The notes under the pieces were generated by a model. The model was not told where the DNA came from and did not search any database. It saw only the letters and a program-made list of their open reading frames with translations. A DNA stretch of 64,000 bases from assembly GCA_029959085.1 (NCBI GenBank), contig JARWIR010000031.1, forward strand, positions 7,130,001 to 7,194,000, read 5' to 3'. This DNA is from Nemophila menziesii (Eukaryota > Streptophyta > Magnoliopsida > Boraginales > Hydrophyllaceae). Positions 11,255 through 23,090 of this stretch are shown piece by piece. Each line of letters starts with the position of its first letter. Position 1 is the first letter of the stretch. Made by a program: the position numbers and the translations under genes.

Positions 11255-12479
11255 TGTCGTGGAGGTTCCGAGTACCGAAGAAGAACCAACCAAGTCTAGC
11301 CCCGTGGACTCTAACTGTTCTGAGGATGATGTGGAGGAAGATTCAGAAAAATCCGACTTTATACAGCTTCTGAAAGATATGCAAGAAGAGATTAGATCGG
11401 TTATGGAGTTACAAGCTGAGCGAGCTAAAGAGAAGGAGGAAGAAGAAGCCTCAAAAGAACCAAGAGTTGAAGTTGCACCTGCTGTGCAAGAAAAGAAAGA
11501 AGAAGAAAAGGTGGAATCGCCACCAGTTGTTCAAACAGTGTCATCAACCATTCCTGATACAAATATGAAGGGTGACATTGAACACAAGACATTTGTAGAG
11601 GCGTACACTCCTGAGAATATCAACGCCCAAATGCTTGAGATTGCAAAGAAAGGGCTTACACCACAACAAGTTTTTACACATGTTATTCCAGAAAAAGAAA
11701 CGAGTGTAGAAGCCAAGAGAGAGACTGTTAGAATCTCAAGAAGAGAAGAGTTACCATTAAAGCTCAAAGATCCTGGAAGCTTTAATCTTCCTATACAAAT
11801 AAATGGTATGATCAAGACGAAAGTCATGTACGATGTGGGTTCAGGTGTGAATCTTATGCCAAAGTCCGTGTTCGGGAGACTTGGACTTCAGAAATCAGAG
11901 AAAGCTCCAGTGAAGTTGCAGTTTGCTGATAACTCAGTTACCAAGACATGGGGAACAGTGGAGGACGTTCATGTCCGATCAGGTAATATCACCATCCCTA
12001 CTGACTTTGTTATACTTGATTTTGATGTAGATTAGCAGGTTCCAATCATACTTGGAAGGCCTTTCATGGCCACAAGTAAGAGCATAATCAACTTCCAAGA
12101 AGGGATGATTACCTTTCATGCTAAGAACGTATCCGAGACATTCTATGTATTGGGTAAGAAACCAAGGAAGGTAGATCCCACCGTTCTTATCATCCACATC
12201 GTTTCCCATCACAAAGTCCCTTAAGAGAAGATCCATGAAAATCATATGGATACTGAGCCAAACATTGAGTTTGGGGTTGGCCATGAAGTTCTATGGAAGG
12301 CCCTCAAACCAGAAAATAGGCCACGAAGTTACAAAGACTCGTGGATGGGACCATTCATCATCACTAAAGTTGTTTCAGCTAAGGTGATAGAAATCAGACC
12401 CAAGAAGGGTATAAAGCGGAGATTAGTTGACGTTCATAGCCTTGCTCGTTGTTGGGGAGGCTATATTCGCAAATCTTGA
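11255..12479 (+). pseudogene. Aspartic protease joined to integrase C-terminal tail (element 1)
   Basis: After an acidic, glutamate-rich linker (11300-11740), P-G-S-F-x-L-P-I starts a retroviral-type protease with active site D-V-G-S-G at about 11832-11846 and L-G-R-P-F near 12050. Stops lie at 12033 (TAG) and near 12222 (TAA). From about 12264 the same frame reads V-G-H-E-V-L-W, W-M-G-P-F and R-C-W-G-G-Y: the C-terminal tail of an Athila integrase (usual form W-x-G-P-F ... Y-W-G-G). Reverse transcriptase, RNase H and the catalytic integrase core are absent, so this is an internal deletion, matched by element 2. Confidence 0.85.
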
Positions 12480-12700
12480 TAGAGGTAACGCGTCTAACTT
12501 TAAAAGACGTTAAATAAAAGTGTTGTACGGGAGACAACCCGCAATTTTTTATGTTTTTATGTTTTTACTTTGTGTTTAGTTTAGTTATCTTTAGTTGATA
12601 TTGCATGTTTGGGAAATGTATTAGTGTTTTTGATGTTCATGTGTTAAAGAAATCGAGTCTGGGAGAAAAACGAATTTTTTGGGCATATTCAGATTTAACC
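12480..12700 (+). other. Element 1 spacer after the integrase tail
   Basis: A/T-rich noncoding DNA between the end of the pol remnant and the palindromic repeat. No motif was recognised in it. Confidence 0.5.
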
Positions 12701-12960
12701 ACCGGTATGCCGGTCACACGACCGGTAAGCCGACGAGTCAAAACGCGAGCCCTCGTGTGCGTGTCTCGTGTTCATTGCCGAGATTCGAATTTTCGAAAGC
12801 AAGCAGCACCGGGTACCCGGTCATACCACCGGTAAGCCGGTTAAGACAAAACCCGAGCCCTCGTGTATACGATTCGTATTTTTTGCCGAGGATGACTTTT
12901 CGAAAGAGCAGCTCACCGGGTACCCGGTCATACCACCGGTAAGCCGGTCAGCGCCGCTGG
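12701..12960 (+). repeat. Palindromic GC-rich tandem repeat of element 1 (107-bp unit)
   Basis: Units start at 12701, 12808 and 12915, exactly 107 bp apart, for about 2.4 copies. Each opens with two short CCGG-ended palindromic blocks, CCGGTATGCCGG or CCGGGTACCCGG, then 7-8 bases, then CCGGTAAGCCGG. The rest of the unit is GAGCCCTCGTGT-like DNA and a TTTTCGAAAG motif. It lies between the pol remnant and the env-position ORF, as does a similar array in element 2. Overlapping small open frames here follow the repeat period and are not taken as genes. Confidence 0.9.
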
Positions 12961-13398
12961 AGAGAGAAAAAAAGTGCGTTTGTTGGTTATAAAGAAGAGG
13001 AAGGTTAGTCTAGTACGAATTTTAGAATCGTTAAGCCTCTCTTTCTACTCCAAACCTCTCCTAACTCCATTAAAGCTTTATCAAACCTTCACCAAACATC
13101 AAAACACTACCCAATCACCATAAAAACACATCAAATCTTCTCTCCACATCATTACAAAGAAGATTCAACCACCCAAATCTTACCAAAACACATTGAATTG
13201 AAGAATCAAAATCTTAAATTTTCAAAATTCATCCTACAATTTCTTAGATCCATACCGATTCATCAAGAATTCATCTTACCCACATAGATATTCATCATCA
13301 AAACACCTTTCCTAACCCAAATAAAGATTGTTCAACCAATAATCAAGAGTTTCAAATTTTCAAGAGTGGTTAAAGCTTTGAGTTGGAGGTTAATTGAG
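12961..13398 (+). other. Leader before the env-position ORF (element 1)
   Basis: A long C/A-rich, G-poor stretch (about 13030-13360) without ORFs precedes the ATG at 13399. It resembles the untranslated leader of a separate transcript, but nothing in the sequence proves a promoter. Confidence 0.4.
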
Positions 13399-14538
13399 AT
13401 GACTAAAAGAACAGAAACATTAGCTACTAAGAGGGAGATGAAGAAAAGTAAGGTATTGGGTCCTATTGAGAAGAAATCAAGTGAGAAAAGTTCTAGTTCC
13501 AATACAAAGGGTAAAATAGATTATGTAAAGAGAGGTGAGCTAGCTTCGTTTAATTCTATGGGAAAAAAGGTTCCACTTTTTAACAAGAAGACAACACAAT
13601 CTCTCCCATTCAAAGGTCCTAAACCTGAAGACAAAGAGAAAGCTTCAAAGGCCATGATAGCATCTGCATAGAAACAATTAAAGGGACTACACTTTGCTTA
13701 TGAGAAAGTATTTGATGAAGAAATTGGTAAAGGAGAGTATATGAGATTCATGGAGCTTGGTGAAAGATTGGGTTGGTCTACATTCATGGTAAGACATTCT
13801 GATTTATGTCATGAGTTAGTTTCAGATTTCTATTTAGGCCTCTTTAGCTGAGATAGTGAAGGTTGTGTTCCAGTTAGAGGAAAGTTAGTTCCTTTCACAG
13901 TTGAAAATATTAGAAACCACTTCCAGTTTAATAAATTGATTGGACCATGCAAATATAGAGAAGCGGTGGATAGACAAAGAATCTTTAATTGGAATTTACT
14001 TTTCGTGTATGTTTTAGACAAGGAGAAAGTGCAATCACATAAGGGACAATTGAATGCACCTTGGCCTTACAAATATCTTCAGCCGGATGCTAAAGTTTGG
14101 CACAATTTCCTTTTCCTTAACGTAGCTGGAAACACACGAATTTGGGACATAAGTAAAGAGAACGCTCTATTTTTGAATTGTATTTTGAGAGGAGAAGAAG
14201 TAGATGTGGCACAGTTGATCTTTGAGGAGGTGATGCGATTTCCGGTCTCTCCTAAAACAGTGTATAATGTAAAATATCCTACTATGATCACGTGTCTTGT
14301 GCGAAAAGCGAATGTGATTTTGGGTGAAGAAGAGAAACTTGAGTTTACAAAAAGTAATATTGATAATGCTTGGATCATGAAAGTCGTGAGAGGAGCGGGT
14401 TCTACGCAACTCTAAAAAGAAGAAGAGGAGAAAAGTTGGCAAGAGAAGATGGAGGAGCGATTAAATAAATTCGAAGCGGCTCAAACTTCCTTAGCCAATG
14501 ATGTGGCACAAATCAAAGCAATCAAGTGCACATCATGA
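13399..14538 (+). pseudogene. env-position ORF of element 1 (plant-transposon-protein-like), decayed
   Basis: From ATG 13399 one frame runs to 14538 with stops at 13669 (TAG), 13849 (TGA) and 14413 (TAA). The N-terminus is Lys/Ser-rich. The centre (13936-14400) holds V-P-F-T-V-E-N-I-R, K-V-W-H-N-F-L-F and A-L-F-L-N-C-I-L motifs, matched in element 2 by V-P-F-S-V-E-L-I-R, K-I-W-S-R-F-I and L-L-F-I-N-C-I-I. The C-terminus is a Glu/Lys coiled-coil-like tail. This is the 'putative plant transposon protein' domain seen in the env position of Athila elements; its role is unknown. I see no clear transmembrane segment or fusion peptide. Confidence 0.75.
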
Positions 14539-14679
14539 CACACCTTCAGCAATTAAAGAAAAATCCAGCAAATCCTATCTTGGATGTCGATAATGCGAGG
14601 CAATAGCCTCGAGAGTATGTTCTCTTTCTTCCTTACCATTTCTGTAAATATGTTATCTGCTAATTTTAATTTCTTTTTC

Positions 14680-14722
14680 GAGTCGTGGGGACACAACTCA
14701 TTTTTGAGTTGGGGGTGTGGGG
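14680..14722 (+). promoter_or_regulatory. Hairpin plus polypurine-like tract after env-position ORF (element 1)
   Basis: GAGTCGTG - GGGA - CACAACTC (14680-14699) can form an 8-bp stem with one G-T pair and a 4-base loop. Six bases later comes GAGTTGGGGGTGTGGGG (14706-14722), a polypurine-like tract. The same pair, with a perfect stem, lies in element 2 at 53881-53915 in the same sense orientation. Confidence 0.6.
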
Positions 14723-16155
14723 ATTCATTGTCTCTCATCTCCATTTTTCTGTTTTTAGGTAGAAATTAAAATTTTTGATACATGGGAATCAAATGTAGAG
14801 TGTGTTTAATAGCTTGAAAGCATAAGCTCGGTGAGTTAATGATAGTAAGTAGTATGTTTATGAGCTATTTTATTTTATATGCTTTGAAGTATTTGCAGGA
14901 AAACACACATTGATAGTAAAGAAAAGATTAGTAAGCAATGCGACAGAAAGTATGTTCGATCTAGGGAGCCTTGAGTGGTTTGTAGGCCGTGAGATCCAAG
15001 CTAGTTGACAAACCCATTTGATGAACGTGCTAAAGGTAAGAGAATAAAGAAATTGCATGGTGTAGAAAATGATTAAGGCAGTTCTTTCATATTGAAGCCA
15101 CTTGAAGCCTTTTAACTTTCTCATCCTGTTATTTGATTTAATATTTCATATCCTTCTCAGCCCCTTCTAGCCTTTCTAAAGCCTTTTTATTTAACAACGT
15201 TATAAGCCATATCCCTTTAGATTATAGGACTTTTCCATATGACCCGCACTCGAATCGCGATGCATAGACAGTTGTTTTAGAGCTTAAGTTTGGGGTGGTG
15301 GGTCCACCATTATGGGAATTGTTATTGGGTTGGGATTTTTGAGCTTATTAATTGTGCTCTGTTACTATATTGATGATGATTCACAGGATTATATTGCAAC
15401 CCTTTGCCGGGGTAATAGTGAATGAAAAAAGCTAAAAAGCATGAAAATAAAAAGAAAAAAAATCTATGAGAAAAATAGCGTGATATCTCGAACATCAAAA
15501 AGAGAGGCATACCTATACAAAAGAAAAAAAATTGATTTGAAAAGAATATATATTCTGACCGGCAAAGAGGAATTTTTATGTGAACAACTTTATGCTTTAA
15601 TTAGGTTATTGGGGATGCTACTTTGTACATCAAGAAAAATCATTGGGTTGAGTGAGAAACATTTTATGAGAGTAACTCAAGCTCTAGGGCGATTCGTTGA
15701 TGGCTAGTGAGGAGAGAGCCAAAAGCTAACTCTAAATTATCCAAATATACTATCATACCGTCCCTAAGCCTACATTACAACCTTAAAGACCTTTTGATTC
15801 TTTGCTATGTAATCTAGAAGTGATTGAGCCAATAGAGAGTAGTTAAATGGATCTTTGGATACTTGTGAAGTTCGATGAACAATCTATAGCTTCCTTGGTG
15901 AACTGAGTAAAGTTCCTCTCCTTCTTACACTGCGAAGCTAATATAATCTTGAATTCAAACCGTGTTGATTGTTAATATGAGAAGTGTACAGGTATGTAGT
16001 TTGTGAGTATTATTACATGAAATTTGCTGAGTAGTTGATTCATCTCTATTCTATATATTCTACTATCTCCTTTCCCATTGTGCTTAAATAACCTAGTGTG
16101 TATTTAGAGACTTCCCTTTGTTTTTATCTTTATTATATCGGGACAATACAACTTT
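14723..16155 (+). other. 3' noncoding region of element 1
   Basis: About 1.4 kb without a convincing gene. It holds another polypurine-like tract (AAGTTTGGGGTGGTG, 15286-15300) and a block at about 15671-15728 (ACTCAAGCTC ... GTGAGGAGAGAGCCAAAAGC) that is conserved in element 2 at about 52947-53005. The small Lys-rich open frame 15441-15707 overlaps this block and is not supported as a gene. Confidence 0.6.
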
Positions 16156-16168
16156 GAGTTGGAGGTCT
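16156..16168 (+). promoter_or_regulatory. Polypurine tract of element 1
   Basis: GAGTTGGAGGTCT abuts the 3' LTR. In LTR elements this purine run primes plus-strand DNA synthesis. Confidence 0.8.
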
Positions 16169-17713
16169 TGATGTCTCCTCATTTGTCATGAATTAATATT
16201 AGTTAGAGACATCATTTTTAGTGCTTTAGAAGTCTAAATACTCGATTTTCTCATGATATAGTGCACTTTCCTATTTCTAGTCTTGATTTAATGAATTATT
16301 ATTTTTAGAGCATATTGGGTTTCATTATTTATTTAGTGTGAAGCTTTAAAGATATATATGGAGATTAATTAGATTCCAAGTCAATTCTAAGAGATAAAGG
16401 AAAGAAGATATACATGAAAATTTGAGAAAAGAAAGGAAAAGTTAGGATATGGAAAGATAAAGCTGCCAAATAAATCTGAATTCCAGCACCCACGACCACA
16501 AATGAGCTTATATCTCAACATCGGTGAGGAATTTGGAAGAATGTTCAAGAGAAAAGTTAAAGAGCTTTCCGATACGATCGTTTTAGACTATTAGAACGCA
16601 TCAAACGGATAAGAATTAAAGCTGTTATGACCAAAACAAAAACGGGGCTGATTGTTACCTTTTCTATATTATAGGGTTACGAATTTGAGTTGGGCTAGGA
16701 GTCCATTACTTGTCTTCTACTCCAAGAAAACAAATTAGGTCTTCTAAACACCTATAAATACACCCTTATATCACTTGTAAATCATCCTTGCCTCCCATTA
16801 ATTAGTCCTTATGGTTTATATCATTAGAGTTATTGTAGATAGCAAGATGAAGTCTTTTATTCAATCTTTTAGTTTATTTCCTTCAGATATGAACTAATTT
16901 TCTCATAGCTTGGGTTTTGCATTATGTATAATATATGAATTCTATTTTCTTTCTATCTAAGTTTCTTTGGGTAGTTTATGTTTTAATCTGATATTAGCTG
17001 CTTACCCATATATTTGTCTATGTGTTTTGAATTATTGCCTGTCCTAAACTTGATCACTTTAGGCTTTCTTAATAGTAGTTAGATGGTCACCCGGAAGGGG
17101 TGTCTAATTATTGAAACACCATATAACGTCTAGTGTCTGATATTGGTCCTGACAACACCTATTCTACTAGATAGTCATTAAGGTATATTTTAATAACTAT
17201 CACCATATAGGAATGGAATTGCTTAGGGCCTTGGTGGCGCTTGATAACCCTAAGTTTAGGCTGCCTCGTGGTTGTGTCGTAGCCCCCTAGTCGCTTTCAA
17301 GTTATAGGGTATGGGAATATAGAATCCTGACTAAGTATATAAGAGCTAATTATCTCCCTTACTAACTAGAATTTGATAGAAAGAATTACAAGGATTAGTG
17401 CATACTAGCAAAATCTAAGCTATATCTCTCATCTCATATTTCTTCGTATTTATTTATTTGTCTTTTATTTTATTTAGTTTAATTAACTATCTTCCAATTT
17501 ATTCATCTTTAGTTTCTGTCTTTTAATTAATTACTTGCTACTCTTGATATTTTCTCATTCGTGTAACACACTAAGTCCCTGAGAATGAATCTTCTTATTA
17601 TAAAAACTTGCATACGTCCTGTAATACTTGCAGTACCGTGCTAGTCTAAGGTGATTTGTGCATCCTTTATCTATCTTGTATTCTATTATTTTATCACATC
17701 CTAGGCAACACCA
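16169..17713 (+). repeat. 3' LTR of element 1
   Basis: 1545 bp, starting TGATGTCTCC and ending CAACACCA. Differences from the 5' LTR are spread along the whole length (7 in the first 160 bp by hand). At roughly 95% identity the insertion is much older than element 2. Confidence 0.95.
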
Positions 17714-17718
17714 AGCGA
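17714..17718. repeat. Target-site duplication AGCGA, right copy (element 1)
   Basis: Matches 7980-7984. Joining the two flanks restores a continuous CACTA subterminal repeat. Confidence 0.9.
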
Positions 17719-18480
17719 CGAGATTTATTCAACGACAAATTCATTACTAATATGAACAATAGCGAGAATACCATTTCGTCGCTATTGTTACTAATCATTA
17801 ACGATGACGAAATTCACCTCTATACTATATTTTACTCAAAACCTAGTCAATAAGGACTACATACAAATATCTTCGCTAAGGATACGTTATTAGCGATGAA
17901 AATATGTCGTCCCTAAAATTAGTATTAATGTATTACTAGATTTTATTAAGTTTATCTTATAAACAACAAAAATGAAAATCTACTAAACCATCAAACTTGA
18001 AAGATATATTCTTGATACAATTCTACGTTCTTTATCATTAGGGGCGACATAAGTCATTGCTAATAATAGGATAAGTCGTCGCTATTAACCTGTGCTTGTC
18101 TTTGGCGACGACAATGTGTCGCTAATGTGTCGCCACTAAAGTTTGGTTACTAAAGATAGTCAATTGCCACGAAATGTCAAAAGTTATCGCTAATGTACCA
18201 CCTATATTAAGCGGCGACATATTTTGAACATTAGCGACCATGATCTTGATTAGTAGCGACGACTTCTGTCATCGCCAGAAACACGCTTATTATAGGAAAT
18301 ATTTGTCGTCGTTGGAAATATTATCATTAGCGACGAACATTGTCATCATTAATAACAAAAGTCTTTTGCGACAACACTTGTCGTCGTTAATCCCAAGGCA
18401 TTAGAAACGACATTTTTTGTCGTTGAAGATGTTTTGTTATTAGTGAAGACAATGTATATAACAATAGCGATGACTTTGTT
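17719..18480 (-). repeat. CACTA subterminal repeats, GCGACGACA / TGTCGTCGC type
   Basis: Many short units close to TTAGCGACGACAATG appear in both orientations, giving local palindromes such as TTGTCGTCGCTA. Such clusters of short repeats are typical of CACTA subterminal regions, where the element's own protein binds. The stretch continues the region broken at 7984 and probably contains the 5' end of CACTA-1, the 3' end of a second element, or both. No clear CACTA terminus was found inside it. Confidence 0.7.
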
Positions 18481-18761
18481 GTTGCTATTTCCTTTTCTTT
18501 TTGTTAACATGTTCTTTTAAATATAATTTACGAAATTGGATTGTTTTGGGTTTTTATATTAATATATTAGGTCTAGATTTATATTGTCAAATATACAAAA
18601 ATTAAAATGATACGAACAAAAATTATAAATGAATAAAATGGTAGAAGAAATTAACGATATTAAAAAGTTACAAACTAATAAAGTCGGTTACTTCATAACT
18701 TTGAACGAAAATCTAAATAATAAATTTGATATTACAAACCAAACATAAAAGTCTTATAAGT
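18481..18761. other. A/T-rich DNA inside the CACTA region
   Basis: About 280 bases with no recognised motif. It lies downstream of the En/Spm-type ORF on the minus strand and may be its 3' untranslated region. Confidence 0.4.
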
Positions 18762-19253
18762 TTAATGATAATTCAGTAAAAAATTTAAATTATCATCATC
18801 TTCTTCTTTATGTTTGGAAGGATTCAGATTTAAATTCGGAGGATTCGGATTCAGAGAAGGAGTTGAACCTGTTAGAGGAGGATCTGTTGTAGTGGATCCT
18901 ACGGTATGGGGAACTTCCATCTGAGCGAACATATCAAAGGTTAGGAGTCCTCGAGTGTCCTGTTGCGCATTGAACCAATTCGTAAAATAGTTCGTCTTAT
19001 CCGGTTGGTTCGGGATTTGATGTCTGATGGCGGTAGATGGCGATGACTCACCGCGTAGAAAAACAAACTGCTCTAATCTCTGTTGCACCATGCGCTGGTT
19101 CACGAAGTTGATCATGGCATCTAACTTAGCTGCATCCGTCGGTGTCTGGCTTATTTGAGGAACTCCTCTTATCTTCACCTCTTTTGCTAGGCCAACACCA
19201 ACTAACCACCCCCATGTCCCCTTCCTCATCCCTTTTTCAACGGCACTCACCAC
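18762..19253 (-). pseudogene. En/Spm-type transposase, C-terminal exon (Ptta/En/Spm family)
   Basis: The 163-residue open frame begins G-M-R-K-G-T-W-G-W-L-V-G-V-G-L-A-K-E, like the G-x-x-x-G-L-G-x-x-A-K block that closes the Ptta/En/Spm domain. A helical Q/R-rich stretch follows (M-V-Q-Q-R-L-E-Q-F), then a Pro/Asn-rich, acidic tail (K-E-E-D-D-D-N-L). In autonomous CACTA elements a second protein of this type lies downstream of TNP2, as here. The upstream part (19254-20400) is broken. The assignment rests on motif and position only. Confidence 0.55.
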
Positions 19254-20560
19254 CGATTTTATCTAGTATATTCAAAAAATGGTGGGGTGGAAGATGAGGA
19301 TGTCCCTGAGACACTTAGTGAGGACACCACCTAAGTGGATAACGACTGCAAGTGTTGTCGCAATGCTTCATGTTGAACAATGAAGACTTATTTATTAATA
19401 ATGATGTTAATTGTGTAGGAAAAATAAAATGTGATTATAAAGAACTCTTACATCTTACTTAAAACAGTGATCGACCCTCCACTCCCTCGCTTCTTCGTCG
19501 AAACCGACTTTATAGAAGAACTTGTGAATCGGTGGTAGCGTTGCATCCCCCTCTCCTCCCCTAGTCTGATTGGGGTCAACTTCTTGCATCGACTCTTGTT
19601 TCAAGCATTAACACATGATTTAAAACTAATCTAATAAAGTAAAAAAAATTAATTAGTAAAAGTGAAAAAATCACCTCAAGTAATATCTCTCGGGTCCGGG
19701 ATAAATTTCTTGATCCTTCTCCGCTCGGGCGACCTTGCTTTTCCTAGTTTGCCTTGCTTGTTGCCACTCGGTTATGCTTTTTTTGATTTACAAAACAATT
19801 ACACTAAAATTAAAATTATTTTAAAAGAATATACTAAGGAAGTACATGTACATCTTCACTGCCCCAATACTCGCAGCTCAGCTAATAATCCTCATCTAAC
19901 ATATTATTTAGTTTTGTGTTCGTCTTGAAAAAAAAATCTTTTTTTAACGTGTTTTTGTTCACGTGATATCTCCGGGCACAAGTCTCTACCATGTGTCTTA
20001 AAATCTATCCCCAATCCTCCCTTCTCCTTCACCTCTCTAAGTCAAATAAATTCTGAATAAAAAAATTAACATCTTATTAAATACAACAAGTATATTTTCT
20101 AAGTGTATAAAATTTAAACAAAAATTGAATTGGCAAAATACACGCAGATTTGTAAAAGCCCGTTGTTGGTGGCTTTCAGGAACTTTTGCCCACGATTTAA
20201 AGTCTGGTGCGATCAGTCTCTCGGATGGCCAATCTAATGACTTGCATCACGTGTTTCCCATACTTAGAAGTCAGGTTCCACAACCCATTTAAGGTGCTAA
20301 AAGTCTACCAGTAACAGTCCTACGACCTTCTCCATGAACCTCACTACTAACGCTAGTGTGGCCTTACCTCGAGGGTTTCTCCTCATTTTGCTTGCATTTA
20401 AATGACAAAATTTAAACAGTGTTTATTTCTTAATAGAAATTAAATTTGAGAATACCTATAGAAGCACCACAACCAATGAGGCCCCTATTGTTTAGAAGTG
20501 GTGGTCATTTTCATCCCCGTCTTCCATGTGTACCTATGACATTACATCAGCCATCTATTT
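19254..20560 (-). pseudogene. Decayed upstream part of the En/Spm-type ORF
   Basis: On the minus strand short coding-like pieces remain, such as F-F-Y-K-V-G-F-D-E-E-A-R-G-W near 19480-19530 and K-V-I-R-L-A-I-R-E-T near 20205-20245, separated by stops and A/T-rich, intron-like DNA. I cannot assemble an uninterrupted frame. The small plus-strand frame 19662-19928 is judged a shadow. Confidence 0.4.
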
Positions 20561-20584
20561 GATAATATTTAAAATTTGAATTAT

Positions 20585-20800
20585 GTCCTATTTTTTTTAA
20601 AAGTACACTAAGGTCCTTATATTGTTAAAAAATTCACTAAGACCTATATATTGTTAAACTTACATCAAGTCTCCTATATTTTTAAAAATTACATTAAGGC
20701 CCCAATATTTTTATAAGTTACATTAAGGCCCCAATATTTGTATAAATAACACTAAGGTGCCTATATTGTTAAAATTACAATAAGGCACTAAAGTCCCAAA
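20585..20800. repeat. Minisatellite with CACTAAGG...ATATTGTT units
   Basis: Six to seven imperfect units of about 33-39 bp, each with an AC(A/T)TAAGGxCC core, then AATATT or TATATTGTT, then an A/T-rich linker. The best-matched adjacent pair lies near 20690-20755. Confidence 0.75.
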
Positions 20801-20939
20801 ACTGTTAATTATTTCCGTGTTTCTAGAGTGTGATTTTGCTATAAAATGAACCGGCTACCCTTACTTGATCAATTTAAAAGAAAAATCGAGAGAAATTTCG
20901 TTTTAGCTCGTCTGAAATGGAGGAAAATGGTTATAATAA

Positions 20940-21210
20940 GCCTAATTTTTAGGGATGACATGATGTTATCGCTAATGACATCAAAATGTCGTCCCTATAG
21001 ACAATTTATAAATTTTTTAAATGTCATTAGCGATGACATATGTCGTCACTAAACAGTTTTGAGAATCGGCTCGCGGGAATTCGACCATCAAACCCCACCT
21101 TGAAAATTGAAATTGGGTTACTAGCCACAACATTTGTCGTCGCTAGTAATAATTGGAAAATTTATTTAAATGGCACTAGGGGCGACATTTGTCGCCGCTA
21201 ATGATACTTT
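20940..21210 (-). repeat. Second cluster of CACTA-type subterminal repeats
   Basis: Units such as TTAGCGATGACATATGTCGTC and GGGCGACATTTGTCGCC form near-palindromes at about 20950-21000, 21030-21055, 21125-21150 and 21180-21205. Their place between the TNP2 remnant and the En/Spm-type ORF suggests either an element end at this point or a deletion joining two CACTA copies. Confidence 0.6.
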
Positions 21211-21378
21211 TAAACGAATAAGGATTTTTTTGAAATATCTTAATCCTGTAATTTTTTCTACCTGTTAAATACAAAATCCACTAAATACAAACTACTATTA
21301 TACAACTCCTAAAATATGTAGTTAGCAAATCCCAAAATATTACATTTTTTAACATATCAAGTATAAATTCGTACACAA

Positions 21379-23090
21379 GTGTCAAATAACATAAGAGTGG
21401 ACATGATATATATTAAGCCAAATTTTGTGCCTTTAACCAAAAAAGAAAAGAATGTTGTATTTTCGGGGGGAAAGCAAATTTTACACGTGACTGCATTGCT
21501 CTACTCGATCCTCGAACAATTACAACTCTTTCATGATATTCAAATAATTCTTGACTTTTGCTTCATCTTTGTTTACTTTCCCATCGAGACTAACGACGGT
21601 ACCAAGCAAGCTATCACACACGTTTTCCTCACATTATATAACGCCAATGTTATTTTTGAGAAGGGTTTCTAACCAATATGGTAATCTGATGAAAATACTC
21701 TTTTTCTTCCATTTGAACTCTTTCTGGCTTGTTTTCTTACTCGTCTTACCACTAATATCCTTGCGTTTACCCGAAAACACAAAAGGCAACCCATCAAGTT
21801 GCATTTGAATATCTGCGGGCCTATGTTTTCTAGGCAGTGGTATGTTTTCATTTTTCCCGTACAAAATCACATTCCTTCTAAGAAAATGTCGTGTAGGTAA
21901 ACACCAACGATAATCAAAATAAACTATACCCGTACGCGCACGTATTGATGGTGTAGAATCTATGCATTCTGGTCACGCTTTGTAACCTTGAACTTGCCAT
22001 CCTGAAGTATACGACCTAGCCGAATAATCGTTGATCGTAAATAACAAACAAGCCATCATGATAAATTTCGTTTATGTGTCCGCATCATATGTAGGTTTCT
22101 CGTAGACTACAACAACTCCAACCATCGAGAGCGGGCGTAGATCAATATAAATGTTCACATGCTATATGGGTTATTTTGCACAAAGAAAGGAAAAAAACCA
22201 TCGATGGACAATCCAAGCACACATTTCAACGATCATAGAGATTCAAGGTTCTACACGACTAATATAATCAACAAGGTGACGTAAAACATCATCGTCTACA
22301 TACTTACCTGTATGGTGGCAAATCACATCCTTTGTGGTGAGCCTTAAAGAGTATAATCTTTGAAATCTTGGTGTAATAGGGAAGTATCACGGTTACTTAG
22401 ATCCCAGCTAGGTTCACCACAAACTGGGCATGCCTCAAAATGTTCATTCTCTTAATAATACAATATACAATCATTCAATAAACATCGATTGATATGTATC
22501 ACATACCCAAACTTTTCAACTTTCTGTTGCGCACCTAATACGATACAAGAAAATTATGTCTTTCTGGTAAAATATGACCCAATAGTTGTAGGAGTTCACT
22601 AAAAGAGAAATTTGTCCACATGTTCTTCACTTTGACATACATCAACATAGCAATGAAATTAAAAGACCCCATTGTTGTGAAACTGGGGTACAACTAAATT
22701 TCCATTTCCTCAAACAAAGCATCAAAAGAACCTTGTTTTTAATCGTAAGACTCTCGTCCATAATCTCGGTGGAACCATATGAACCGCCAACAATAAAAGT
22801 AGATCTTAGATCATCAAACACATCAACCATTTCTTCCACTATATTAGAGGTAGCATTATTTATATAAAAAATTTCTATGTCACTGTGTTTTATATAAAGC
22901 TTGTAGGTTAGTAAGATTTCGTACATTAACAAATGCCCTTGAACATTAGAAATATGGTGCTTTCGATTATTCAAACAACGTTTACACAGACAAAAATATA
23001 ACTCATACTATCCACATGATTTTCCGCAAACCTGATAAAATCCATAAATGCGACCATATATCCACAAATCGAGGTATTATTAGATTTAAT
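21379..23090 (-). pseudogene. CACTA-2: TNP2-like transposase, decayed
   Basis: Read on the minus strand from about 23090: an N-terminal region with M-V-A-F-M-D-F-I-R-F-A (transposase-associated domain), then F-x-E-L-L-Q-L-L-G-H-I-L-P-E near 22620, a zinc motif C-P-V-C-G-E-P-S-W near 22420, Y-V-D-D-D-V-L-R-H-L near 22285, I-Y-I-D-L-R-P-L near 22140, and T-I-N-D-Y-S-A-R ... G-Y-K-A-C-P-E-C near 22050-21985, followed by a Lys-rich region to 21640. This order is that of TNP2. Several stops and frameshifts make it inactive, and the catalytic C-terminus appears to be missing. Confidence 0.8.

Larger units (their letters stand above)
7985..17713 (+). mobile_element. Athila-like LTR retrotransposon, element 1 (non-autonomous)
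   Basis: A complete 9.7-kb element with two LTRs (1546 and 1545 bp, roughly 95% identical by eye), a tRNA-Asp-type primer site, decayed gag and protease, an integrase C-terminal tail, a palindromic tandem repeat, an env-position ORF, a 3' noncoding region and a polypurine tract. Reverse transcriptase, RNase H and integrase core are missing: protease sequence passes directly into the integrase tail within about 250 bp. The flanking duplication is AGCGA. The env-position ORF and the primer site place it in the Athila/Tat branch. Many stops show it is old. Confidence 0.92.

Noticed and set aside
12605..12992. Overlapping open frames of 74-88 codons in element 1
   Set aside because: They follow the 107-bp tandem repeat in different frames; the peptides are only repeats of the same translated palindromes.
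18762..19253. Host gene of unknown function on the minus strand
   Set aside because: Its place between CACTA subterminal repeats and its G-x-G-L-A-K block and Gln-rich helix fit the En/Spm second protein better.
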